In this document: positions 25,471 through 39,100 of the stretch, one piece after another
Position numbering within the stretch: the first letter of the stretch is position 1
Layout of the letters: the number at the start of each line of letters is the position of its first letter
Assembly: GCF_036417845.1 (NCBI RefSeq)
Contig: NC_089979.1
Location: 28,631,958-28,695,957 of the forward strand
Source of the DNA: Apteryx mantelli
Lineage: Eukaryota; Chordata; Aves; Apterygiformes; Apterygidae
DNA: 64,000 bases
Reading direction: 5' to 3'
Made by a program: the position numbers and the translations under genes
The notes under the pieces: model-generated
Database searches by the model: none
What the model was told of the DNA's origin: nothing
What the model saw: only the letters and a program-made list of their open reading frames with translations

Positions 25471-28400
25471 TCACTACAATTTTATTAGTAAAATAAGCTT
25501 TAATTAAGCTTGCACTAAAGTCAGTGTTGAGCTTTTACAATGAAAAGGTTCTTCTCATAAGCAAGTGTATCGCAAGCTTTAAACATTTTCATCATTAAAT
25601 GCACACATAAAATATTTTAAGCATCCTAAACTTATTTAAGCTGTAATTAAATCATAGCTATGAATTCAAAATATATGTATTATATACAATTTTACAGTGA
25701 AACCCTACTTTTGTATTCTTATCCTGTTGTACACTTAAATAATTATTATACATTATTACTTTGCAAGTAGCTATAAATGACTATCTTTTACTCTGGTATT
25801 TTAAACGTGTAGGTATATTGTATTGAAGGTTGCATTATGCTGAGCACACACATGATTTTTTAGACAGAAAAATTAAAATATTTTTCTTATTGATTTAGGT
25901 ACCCAAATTCCTCCACTAATACTTTGGAGGGTTTTTTGGCATGGTTGTATAAAGTGAATACTTCTTGCATCTGAAAAGAATGTGAGAGGCCACTGCTTTA
26001 ATATACAGCGTGGAAGGGAAAAAAGGGCGGTTGCAGCACACAGTGATCTCTCAGTAATTTATATATCACCATTTTTTTCAAATGATAAATGGAAGATTTC
26101 TCAGGCTCCTTCTCATCAGTCTCTGCACTGAATTGGCTTTATAGAAGACCAACTTGTAGCCAAGAAACTGAGATCACTGGTAACCACATACGTTACCCTA
26201 GTTGAGAAGCCTACTTTCAGTGCAGACTAAACGTCTGTAATGTCAAGCATTGCACTGCTCAGAGTTAATCTATCTTCAGTTTTATAAATGGAAAATAAAT
26301 CTAACGGAATTACAAATTGATTTGTAAATTTTATTTAAAATAGTTTTCTTGCTCCTTTCAAAAGACCCCACACTGTTTAATTAAGGATTCTCTCTTGGAT
26401 CATCTAGGCAGTTACATAGCAATTCTATACCAAGGAAGATCGGAATATTTCCACGTTCCCATACTGGGTGTGTTTCCAGGCTGTGTGCCCTCTCCGTATT
26501 GGGCCACGTGATATAAGCTACAGCACAAACCATGGATTTGAGGAAACATCTGATCTGGTCAACTGGTGGACCAGGACCCTATGCAATGCCATAGGATGTA
26601 CAGGAATTTGTCAGCCTGCATTCTAAATACAAGAGTTTTGTTGTCTGTCCATCTACAGTGTAAAGACTGGCCGATACTTGGACTCTTTGGGAAACCTTTG
26701 TGTCTACCCATTCTAGTCTGCCTAAAGAAAAGAAGAGTAAGCCCAAAGTCTTCATTATGCTGGAAGGCTGGCAAAGAGAGGGGTTAAGTTATTAGGTGTC
26801 CAGTGTGTTAATATTAGCAAGAAGGCCTAGAGAAACCAGTTGCAATATCCACCTCATGAAAGACCCTTAGAAAGAAAGGAAACAAAATGCTGTAGACACA
26901 CAAAAAGATATTTAAGACTAAATGGTCTGATGTTTTGCCCATAAACATCCTTGCTTAGATTCCATTAAGAGAGTTTGCCAAGTGTTTTGTTAGATTATAA
27001 TAGCAATTTAACAAATTATATGAAAAAGAAAACACAGGAAAGTAAAGAATAATACAAAATCTTAACTGAGTCCACACAACTAACCAAACAACTACACTCC
27101 TGAAAGAATGAATGGGTAAACACAATGGGAGCCTGTCTTTGGAAGGGAGCCTTGCTGGATGTCCTCAGATGATCTTTGGCCTTAGAAGTAATCAGTCAGA
27201 CTACATGCACATGTAATTTTGTGCCATGGATATGCGGCAGCAGGGGCTTTCTAGGCAGCCATGAAGAGAGCAAATAGCCTCAATGTCAAAGAATAAGAAA
27301 TCCAGTTGGATGTATGTCACATTTCATTTTAATATCAATAGATTTGCATTTTCGTTTTATATCCTATACAAAAATGTACCCTTCAGCTCTAACTTTCAGG
27401 ATGAACTCATATCAGCACTAGTGAAGAAATAACTTGCCAGATGTTATCACACATTGGTAACTCTTCTGTCTAAGATAACTGTTTAAAGTCTGAGGGAAAA
27501 TAAAATTTCCCTGTGTGTAGAATATTTGAGATATTCAGATACTGCAATATGGTCAACAAGGTATCGATGAAATTCACAGTGATACACCTAAGAAGCTTTC
27601 GCCCATTCTTTTTCCTCTCCCATTTGTTTTCCTCTGAATCTGTGGAGAGGAAAAAAGCACATATAATCTTAAACTCCTTAGTTCTATGAAAACAAAATGA
27701 TGGACTACAGACAACTTTCAGTGAATGTCAGAACCTCTCTTAAAGAAAAGGAGATGATAGGGAAATGTTGAGTCGACTTGCAAGGTACAGCCCATTTTTT
27801 TGACACCAGTCCTGGCACAGAGCTAAAAAGGCATTGGCTATATTAGAAAAATACATAAGCCAGAGTTTGCAAGGATGGAAGTTACTGTGTAGGCACAACA
27901 CAAGAATTTTTACCATTGTGTCAGAAAAAAGTCTCCATGCTGGAGGATACTGGAAACACTTATACATGAAAACACAACTTTTCACAGTATAATATATTCA
28001 CAAGGGATATTTGCATGGAAAGCCCATAAATACACTCAATCTTTGGCTAATGTTGATGGCAGAGGAAAAAAAAAAAATTGTTTCCTGGAACCAGGAATGC
28101 CATTGTGTGCTTTATGTACTCACCTTGATAGATTATTATTTGTTGAGAGCTGAACAGAATCAGAATCAGATTCACCCATCGTCTCCAGCTCTGGGGCACC
28201 TTAATTCAGACACAGGAGTGGAGTAAAACAGATACGGAAAGAATGCTTTGTAGCATTCACTGGTCAATGATATACAAATGAAACAGTGCAGAAATCCTGT
28301 TGCATTCAGAGAGGCTTTCCAGAACAGTACTTCAAGACAAGATTTGAAGATGGAAGATTGCCTTTGGCAAATAAAAGGAGGGCAACTGTTCCAAAACTAA

Positions 28401-31400
28401 AAGGGTGAATGGATGCAGGCACGAAAATGGCAAATCCAGAAAAAACGGAGAAGGGTTTCCAGTCTATTGGAAAAGAAGATGGCCCTTCATTAAGTATTTG
28501 GTTTTTGTGCTCAGGTGAAACCCAAGAACCGGTTGTAGACTATTTCCCTGTAGATGTTACATCTGTATTGCTTTGCTGTTGCTTGTTTACAGATATTCCT
28601 CAGTAATAAAGCACAATCACTAGAGGGAAAACTTTCCACTGCGGATTTGTTCCAAGGCAGATTGTAGCCTGGGAAGAGAAAAGGCAAAGCTGCAGAGTTG
28701 CCAACATTCGATAAATCACAGTAAGTCTCTTTGCCTCAGTGAGAGAGAGCAAGGAGAGCCCAATTGTATGAATCTGTGGCATCTAATGAACAGGAACAAA
28801 ATGACTTCAAACTGTTAACAAAGAAAAATCCAATTTTTCCAAAGCTACATTTCTTAGGGGCCATTGCAGCTCAAAACAAAAGTAAAGCTAAAACCTACCC
28901 AGAACTGAGCATATTTTTTATTTTTCCATTTGAAACCTGGGATTATTTCCTCCAGGCATTTGGAAGGACAATGCTAGCAAGACCTTGTTTGCCAGTTAAA
29001 CTCTGTTTTGCAAACCATCATCAGTCAGCATGAAAATAGGTCCAATGCTATGGAAATGAGCTCATTACTATTATTTTTTTGCTGGCACTCACACAATTTG
29101 TGCTTTTAGAATTTTGAAAAGCAGGACATGAATTGCAAAGAAAAAATGAGTTAACAATATTAAACAGTCAGTTGCTAATTACTGAGCAATCCAAACCTGC
29201 GTCTGGAATGACATACTCAGACATCCAGCTGGACCTCAGGCCATATGCTATCCTAGACCCACATGCATAGCTCTCGCTACTGTCAAACATTGAAGCACTG
29301 GGTAAAAAGTTCAGCACACAGCTTAAAATATGGTATAAATCTGTATGTTTCCATATCTACAGTATATTTATATTTTATATATAAAATTTTATATATATAT
29401 TACAGATATACAGTAGATCTGTATATTTGCTGATACTTTAAATAGAATAATTAAAATCTGCAATCTATCAGTAAAAATAAAGATGACAGCTGTGGACAGC
29501 AAAGTAGAAAATCACTCTGAATTATAGCTGTTTTACACTCAACACTTTGTTTGGAACAGGAGTGGCCAATAACTCCAGAGCTGTTTCTTTAATAAGGAGG
29601 TTTCAGGTAGAGATTTAGAATGTTACTTCATCAAAGTGCCATTTTTTTCACAGTGTCACAAAAGTGACACACAAAGTGTCACATTTTTAATTGTTTAATG
29701 AAATAAATGAAGGTTATACTCTGCTTATTGATCCTAAAAATCAAACACAATGTAGTAAGTTTTAATGGTGCAATTCCAAGGATAATAATATTGCTAAAAT
29801 TATTATTCCCTTAAGTGCAAAAAGTCTTTTACCTTTAGCTCCAGGTTTCCACTTGGTCCGAGATAAAATATTAACTTTTAATTAATTTGAATTGTATTCT
29901 TTACTAGGTATTTTCCAAATAAAGACCACCTATGTTAAAAACTGTGCATTTGTTTTACTACACGAGATATTTGATGGTAGTTTCTTATAACTCAGCAAAT
30001 AAAAAGAAAGATGTCTTCAGTGGAACAGCTACTTTGCTCTGATAGGGTAAAATGATATGACAGGCTTGAATGGCAGGTTATCACACTATCACTCAGAATT
30101 CAGCATATGCATACCTGAATATTTGTAAAAACATTTAATTTTAAAATAACTCAGCTTTACAGCTGTATTTGTTAACATATACACAAAGTTTCACTAAGTT
30201 GCTTAAGCCACATGGTCTTTTCAGATGCAGAGCTGTGATCCCCACTTGTTTAAAGCTGTGGCCACTGAAGGGACTCATGTTAGGAGTTTTGCATGAGGAG
30301 GGACTGTAGTGTCAAGACCTGAAAATAATGAGCAACTTTTATCAAGATTTGATTTCATGATGCCTTGTATCTTCTTTAATTTTTATTCATGCACAAAATA
30401 CACAGGCCATGTAACCAGATTTAAATAAAAGAAATATAAGCAACTAAGAAATAAAGCAGCTAGTCAAAGCAGAAACTCATAAAGTAAAAAATATTGCAGT
30501 AGAAAGCTTTCTGTTTTACACATTTTAAATTCTTCCACTATTATTGGAAAATAAAAAGTGCTTCATATACAAATACATTAAGTACTAGATAGTATGTGAT
30601 TCAAATGCTTTGATTTAAGAACAAATCCTCTATGATTTAGACTAATATTCTTTATGCAACTAGTCAACATAGTATTTGGGAAATACGACTTTGAAGGAAA
30701 GATTATTATACCAGCTTAAAGCTGGATATTTACACATTCACCTCCCATATTCATTAAATATTTTTATGCAGAAAACAGTAAAGAAAAATCCTGTGGAAAG
30801 CTCAAATCCTAAGCAATTCATTTTCCACTTTAGGAGAAGAGTCTCAGTGATCAGTATGAGCTTTATTATTGCTTTATTTCCAGGAATTATTAGCTCTTCC
30901 TTAAATTGTTCTGTTGCGAATCTGAAACGTACAATATTTTACATTAAAGTAGTATTTAATAGAGAACTGAGAATTGCAAGATAGTTTACAAGCGAAGCTA
31001 CTATTACAATTCTTGTAACATCTTTCCATTAAAAAGTTAACAGGCTGGATTAATTGCTCCATGATAAACGTTTCTTTTAAAAACTTGTTGTTTTCCATGC
31101 AGCAAAATATAAATATTATACCCTGTATTAGTATTAGTCTGTTTTGAAATACTGCTTTTCTCCCCCAAAGTTTATGGTGTAGAAACACAGTCTGCATTCT
31201 AATGTTCAAATTCACACCATAATACCTTAACAAATCAGGGAACTTTAAAGAACCCACACAAATGTAAATGCAGTTTGTATGAAAAAAAAACAACAGAGAG
31301 AGTCTTGGAACTCAATGCTATCGTAATAAATTTGTAGATTGTAAAACATAACATACGATAGATATATTCATTTAAAGAGGAAAATAATTTCATGTTTCTA

Positions 31401-31930
31401 AAGTGAACATGCATTTACTTACAAATTACATTATAATTACATCATTTTGTCATCCTTGTTACTGTGATGCATACCAATACAGAAACCTTGAAAGAAATCT
31501 GCAAAATGCCTGATGAAAATGTAAATAATATCCAGCACTACTCAATTTAGTTTAAAGTGATTATAAAAGTTACAATAGCTAAAAGGTATTGATTTTTTGA
31601 ATTAATTTATACTTTAAAGGTGACAACATGTGGTATGGTGCAGGTGTACACTCAAATTATCTATTGCATTACTGTTAATGATTAAGTGTGATCATTAATT
31701 ATGGTATTCATTTATTTTATAGCCACCTACACATATCTTCAGAAAGAAGTATATTAATATCAGAGAATAAAAACTGGAGATAGAAACTATATCACACATG
31801 CTTTTGAAATATATTTTTAACAGAATACTTGTGTAATTCAGTGAATACAGGAAATGACTATTTTTGCAGTAAATGTAATTAGGATTTTGCTAAGAAAAAA
31901 TCGACTGTTTTAAGAAATAAGATTTGTGAA

Positions 31931-31968
31931 GCTAGTACTAGCTAGTACTAGTACTATCAAGTACTAGG
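31931..31968 (+). repeat. GTACTA-rich short tandem array
   Basis: GCTAGTACTA occurs twice in tandem, followed by GTACTATCAAGTACTAGGTAG. Low-order repeat with internal palindromes (TAGTACTA). Confidence 0.8.
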
Positions 31969-33153
31969 TAGTTGCTGCTGCTTAGGACTTACACATCCTG
32001 ACTCACAAGACAAAAATGTCTTTTTCCCTTGATAAGGAAATTTTAATTCCGTTTTCTGCTTTACTCACATGTCATGTTGAGTATCTAGATTTTTTTGCCT
32101 CAAAATGTGAGCCCTGAACTGCATGTGAACAAGATGAAATACAGTCTGCTCAACCTCAAAACAGGGAACTGTGCTGGACTGGTGGGAAAAGAGTTGGTTA
32201 AAAGTTTACTTCTTTCAGGGCTTGAAAAAGCATGGGGGCATCACCTGGCTGAGCAGGACACCCAACGGGGCTCAACTACAGCCTCTACGTGAAGAAACCA
32301 AATAAGTCTTGTCCCTCCAGCCTCAAGTCCCAGCCATACCTAGGTTAACTTTCCCTCATCTGTAATTTTGTGGAACACTGTGTTTGATCCACATCACGCA
32401 GCTGAGCAGTTGTCCTTTTTAGGTAGCAGGACAGGAGATTTTTTTCCCTCATTCCCAAACTGACTAGCATAGACAGGGTGTTCACTTTCCCCATATTACA
32501 TCAGGAAATCAAGGTCAACATGTAATTTAGCAGGAGGAAAGTCTCAAAACTCTCTTCATTCAGAGGAAAACAGAGTTGAAGATACTCTTCAGTCTGATGA
32601 TGAACCTGGGAGAGGTGCAAAGGCCAGGGCACCTCCTGACAGGCACGGGAAAAAGCTTGTCTCTCCCCTTACCCTTCCCGAAAACATGTAAGGTGCACCA
32701 GACAGAGGTTACAGGATAAAAACCTGCTACCGAGTAGAATATGTACAGAACCAGCGTGAGGATTCATTTTATACCACTTATGGTTGGTAAATCCCCACAT
32801 ATGGGTAATTTCCAGTCTAATTAAAGCATATGTCACGTATCTTGTGCTCCTCTAATCCAGAAGGTGAGCCCCAGCTACCCTCAATTTACAATGCCAGTGT
32901 ATGGAGAGGAACTGTGCTGTTCTGGGGGTGGCCTGGGATGATTTTGCTAGCATTGCTCATGTGCTCGGCAGTTTGGGAAAGGAATGCATGTTCTTCAGCA
33001 ATTGCCTGGATCAGAACTAAATGCTCAGCATCCTGTGGAGATTTGTCAAATCAGGCCTTATCATGAGAGAAATGGACCTTCTTGGCAGTTGCTTGTATTA
33101 ACTGTGGACATTTCTGTGACAGTACAAAATGCTTTACAATTTAAAAATGTACG

Positions 33154-33177
33154 CCATGAGTACTGGAGTACTCATGG
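33154..33177. repeat. 24-bp perfect palindrome
   Basis: CCATGAGTACT and AGTACTCATGG are exact reverse complements separated by GG. A further GAGTACTGAGATGG follows at once. Confidence 0.9.
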
Positions 33178-36100
33178 AGTACTGAGATGGAGTAACTTGA
33201 GGTGGGTCCCTATATGTGTGTAGTTAGAAACAATCCTATTTCGAAACCAGTCCTGATAGTATATGCTTTAACTAAGAGTGTTTTAGAAGTGGCAATTAAA
33301 GGAACCTGGGAAATATAGATGGCTTTTGGTGACACAGAGGAGGTAATGTTTACCCTCATATGGTAAAGCTAGAGAAATTTATTCCTAACTCTGCACTCAT
33401 AATGTTCTCTGCGGTATCCGAACAGCCTCACAGATATTTTGATTGCCTGTATGCATTCTCTAATGAGGATCTTGGCCTGCTTCTGACAATGAACATTTGT
33501 ATAAGGCCTTTTGAAAAGATAGAAGAAAATAGTTCCTGACTTTTAAAAAACTAAATGATTTTTCAAATAATGTCTCTTAAGAAGTTCTGAAACATTACAT
33601 AATTCGTGTTTTAGATAATGAATTTCTCATTAATAAATATATAAATCATGAATCATTTATTCATACAGTGTAATGTAGCAGTTTATTACATACTGCGTGA
33701 ATTTTGTAATCAGGGAATCCCCCAATGAAAAAATAGCACAATATTAATTACCAGCACCATCTGTGCTAAACAATAGGAATAACAATATTTTAATACAATG
33801 ACTTCATGCATGTCAGTTATCTTCAACATTAAACATTGCAGTTTTGTTGATGTGGTTTACCTTCTACTCATTTAAATAACTGATGTTCTTACAAAGGTTA
33901 AAACTATGAATAAATGAATTAAAATTAAATATAATGAAAAATATTAATAGATACAGCATGGATCAAGTTCATTCATCAAATAAGTGATTGTACAGGAACA
34001 GGTACACATATATTTACACAAACATTTATATATTTTTCTACATGTGTTTCCATAAAAATGATTATTTACAGGTTTGTTTCCTGCAAAAGACTGATGTTCA
34101 TCTTCTAAGAGCTGTTTTGAATTTCTTTTTTTTTGAAATTAAAACTATTCTAAATATGTAATCCTCACAACACAAATATGAAATCTACTTGATGGATATT
34201 GTGAGTACAATTTTTTTTGATGTATACAAAACTATGCTAAGGTACATTTGGTATTCTGGAAACTGGCTGAATTTTCCACCATGTCCCGCCATGCCAGTAA
34301 AAAAGAAGTGTGACTTTAGTCGAGTTTGTTTTGCTCTCAGTATGATTGAAAAAATGTTATTTTTATACATCCAGGTGCTAAGTCTGTTCAACAATTTATT
34401 TAGTTTAAAAATATACTGGCTAAATCGAAATTACACCTATCAACATATTGCCTCTTCAGAAAACTCTGAAGAGAAGCCAAAAAGGGGTATTACCATCTTT
34501 ATGAGGATAGGATTAAAATTCTCCTGTTGAGCTCGTCATTTGAAAAGTCTGAAACAGGGCTTCCACATTTCCAAAGTCTCCTGCTTCTGCCCATGCCCGC
34601 ACCACTGAAGTGCAACATCCTTCTGCCCGTACATTGTGTTTATTCTTTAATTCTTTCTAACACAAACATTATCTAGGCTTTCAGTAAACTCGCTGTAACT
34701 GGCACTCACCGACTTACTCACTGTAAACTGACAGTAACTCACTGTCACCAAGTTCTGATTATATTTAAACATGTGCTCATTACCAGAATTTTTTTTTCAC
34801 TCATATGTATTGTGGTTGTCTATCTATTTGCACTTTTCCATAAAATCTGTAGGAATTTTTCAGTACTTCAAGCCCTCGTTGGCATTCATGGCCTTCAAAT
34901 ATACATGTCAGAGCCTTAAAAATCCCCAGTAGGTTATGTCCCAGAATGGTGCTTTTATTTTCTCATGCATACACTTTTGGTGGTAATAAGAATTTATTGG
35001 ATTTTTTTACTAAAAATTTTCACTTACTGAAATACTTTTTCATATGTATCAGGGATAATACTGTTTGCAAGAATTTACAGGCGAGGAGACAGTAATGAGA
35101 CTCCAGAAGCTTTAGGAACTGCCCAGAGCATATATTTGCCACAGTAAAAAGTAACTGGTTATTTACAGGCATCAGCTCACCTGCTGAAGGGCAGTGTGAA
35201 TTCTCCCAGCCTCTGGGCAATCAGTTTTCCCAAGGCCTTCTTTGAGCTGCACGTGATTCCCTGGTGCTGCGATCTGGGCTTGCCACTGCCTGGGAGGCTC
35301 TTCCAAAGACACGATGCTCCCCTCAGCGAGTCTTACTGTTCCTTCAGGTGGCTGATTTTTGTACACTTTTCCAAATCAGACATAGAGGACCCGGGAAACG
35401 CTTTGCTGCAAGAGACTATGGCTTTGTACACTTTGCTCTTGGCTTTTCCTGGGCTGTAGTCACAAGCCAAGGAAAGCTCTCAGACAGAACTATAACTCTC
35501 TTTAATGTTCGGCATCCAAAACAAAGTTTAAAAGGAGGACTTTGCACTTTTAAACTGTGAAATACTGGTACTCGGCGAACAGTGATATTTTATTGTGACA
35601 TCCCAAATACTGTCTCAGGGATTCTGTAGCTTCTGCCTCTCAGTGGTTTTCTGTACAAACTGAATCCAGTCAGGTATTCATCTCCTTGCCAGGGCCATCT
35701 TGGGCTGCTAGGATAGCTGTAAATTTCATCAGATACTCCGTAGGGATGCCTAACCATTGCAAACTCAGTGTGATTTCTTTTTCTTCCTCATTTTAATGTA
35801 TGTTTGTGGACATTGCTCCATTTCCATAACAGTAATTCTCTTCTCTAACCAGCCTGGCTATTCTTCCTTCACAGTGTTTTCTAGAGGTGGTTGGAAAGAT
35901 TTATTTCTCTCTTGTCATCTAACAGTTTTCTCAGTTGTGAGCATGACTCCAAGCTGATATCTACTTCCATACATACATGTCTCATATCTTCTCTCTTTTC
36001 ATACTTCTGTGACCTTCCTAAATTTGTTAATTAAAAGGAACCTCTTCAGAAATATTGCAGACTTTTGCCTTTTTCTCCTTAAAGAAAACCCTCCTCCTCT

Positions 36101-39100
36101 AATTTTCCCAGGCTTGTGTCATTCAATATTACCCTTTCCCAATGTCAGTCTAGACTGCAATCTGGCCATTATGTAGAAATCACTTCTTCCTGTTAGTGAC
36201 TAAGTAACTCCCTCTTTTTGCTGGCTGCACTTCATTATTTCTTCTCAGTCTCTTTGACCTAAGTGGTTCTTCTGACAACTGTAGATTTCTCACATATGTG
36301 GATCATTTCTATGGCTCTATGTATTTAATTTCCTCTTATCTCATTCCGACATATTATTATAGGCAGTTTTACTCCTGCCTATATAATGCATTTTTCACTT
36401 TTTAGTGGTGGCTTCTGCTGTGTGACAAGGCTTTTCTTTTGAGGTTTTTCAGTTCTCCTCTGTGCCTCTCCTCTTCATTGTATTTCTCCCCTCAAATAAT
36501 TCCTTCTCCTTTCTCTTTTTTATCTGGTTGTTCCTCCTCCTAGTTGATCAATTATTTTTTTTTCAAATGGTGATGCTTAATTGTTTATCTTTTTTTTTAT
36601 TTTCCAGTGACTTCTCCTCATGATTATCTTCTCCACCTCTCTTGACTAGGCAAATCCAAAATCTTAGGCCCTCCACTACAACACTACTGGAATAAAATAT
36701 TTTGTCTCCGTCAAGACAGCCATTCAACAGTTTTTCAGTGAATCAGCTCTTAGAGTTTGCTTTTAAGTCCTTAGTATAATTTCTCCCTCACCTTTTTCAC
36801 TCTTCCTCAGTGGTCATATTCCATAGTTGATCATGAGAAGGTTTGAGTGAAAGACACTTTATACAGTAAGGACCAGACCTCACTTCTCTTGCTCATCCAA
36901 ATAGTTCTATTGCAAATACCTGAACAGGATTCAGCCTCTGTTATACCGTATTTTAGTCATCAGGACAAGTAATTTTAGAAACATGAATGTTGCATCCAAA
37001 TTTTATTAAAGTCCTAAGTTTAACATCTTTCAAATAGAAAAACAATAAATAAGAAGTATATACTAAATGGAAAATGGAAGACGAGCAAATTCTGCTCATG
37101 CTCTAGCTTGTCAGCCTGAAATATTAATGACTCTGACTATGACAACTGAAATCTTTAGAAAATGACCGGCTGCAGAAGATATAAACCTTTTGAATTATTA
37201 TTGAATAGCAAATGCCTAAGTTTTTAAATTTTACACTGACAATCTGCCAGTATGGAAGTGTGGTATTTAATTCGCACTAAAAATTACAAAATACTGTAAA
37301 TACAATATAGAAAGACAGCAATATTGACTTCTAGTAGATGAACCCTAATAGATTCATCAATAAGGTTCAACTGCAAAGAAGATTGAACTTAGCATCAGTA
37401 AAGACCTGCCACTGATACCTAGCTTTGCAGTTTGGCAAAAGAGGCATCTCATTATGAGCCAGATTCTTAGCTGCTTTGACATCATTTGTAGAAGTGGACG
37501 GCGAAGCAGCGTTGGAGTATGCTTCAAATATTTTCAGTCCCTGTATTACTTTGAACCACACTGAGCCTCATTTGAGCATTCTCTAAGAATTAGCTGGGTA
37601 TCAGCAGGTCGTACAAAAGCCAACTCCACTGTTCAGAGGCAGCAGTAGACATACAGGCAGTAAGGCTCCAACCCTGAAACATAAGCTTCTGACATCCCTT
37701 GCTTTTACAGCTACTTTACAGTGGTAGAAGAAAACTAAATATTTAGAGCACATTGAGAATTGATGCAATGACTCTATATGACATACATCCGCAAAACCTA
37801 CATAATTTACATATTGAAATATGTTGTATGTGCTGACTTTATATTTAAGACTGAGAAGGAAAGGCCTTAATTAACCTTGTTTTTCAACCGCCCAATGTAT
37901 AACCAGACATATAGACAAAACCATCTAATTTTCAATTCTATAGTTGATATTAAAAATTAACTTTTATTAAAGAGTTTGCTGTGCTGTTTATTTCAGTCTT
38001 GACCTTAGTCTGTACTTTTTTGTGATTCTTGAAAGACTGCTGGTAGAACACTTATATTTTTACAGGATCCCATCAATGTATTTGAAATGACTTCCCAAGA
38101 ATAAGAGAGTATTTTCATCTTTCTTTTCTCCAAATGGAAATACTTTAGTGAAGAATGCCTTTTTTTTCAGACACAATGTATCTGACTTATTACCTAAACT
38201 AAATGCCCAAGAATCATGAGCTAGACTTTGTCATTTTATAAATAGGACCCCATTTATGTAAATAGTGTATTTAAGAATGCAACTTTTTTAAAACTTAGGT
38301 TACATCTCAGCACACATTTTTAGCTAATAGTCTTTGTAGAGCTGAGACCTACAGGTAAGGTATTTATACACTTGTGGGTTGGTAAATAAATCACTTCTAA
38401 TGAGGCTTTCTAAATAACTCCTCTCCATTTTTTCCTTAGATAACACAAACATTAGAAACGGGACATTACTGCATTTAGCTACCAAGCAAAGGTTAAGACT
38501 GTTTACTAGTTCATTTCTTCTAAAAAGGGAGATCCACTTTAAATGCACCAAGTTTTCTTTCATTCAATGTTTGCAGAATTGCCTGCATATTCACTATTAT
38601 GGCTGGATGAATTTTTCTGTGGAACATAGGAATAAAATATGAAAATAGCTTATGAAATCAACAGCCTGAGGAAATCTGCTCTGTGGCATTGGTGTCCTGG
38701 TATTATCACATTCTGTTGTTTAGAACACCTGAATGAAATAGGCAAAAGGTATGGATACAATGTAGATTAGGGCAGACAATCATTTTAAGCTTCTATTTGT
38801 GGTTAGTATAGTTACCAAGACATTGCACACACAATTAACATTGTTAGTTATTTGAAAATTTTGTTAAATGTCTCAGGAGACATTGTGGAAACAGCTTCTA
38901 GACACATTCATCTGCATATTGATAGCCTCCAAACCTTAATTTTTATGTTCAGGAACATAAGTAACAAACATTTATCCTATCCTAATGGATTTACCCACTG
39001 TTTGTGCAGTTTGAATTGTGGGGGAGAGATGCCTGCTACTTCTCATCCATGTTCCAAATCCTTTTCTTAAGTTATTTGTGGATAGTTAATGCTATCCTTG

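Noticed and set aside
29530..29590. GGAGTGGCCAATAACTCCAGAGCTG resembling a turtle/crocodile repeat
   Set aside because: Match too short to support a repeat call.
30901..31293. 130-codon minus-strand ORF
   Set aside because: No recognisable motif, AT-rich chance frame; length is compatible with chance in 64 kb over six frames.
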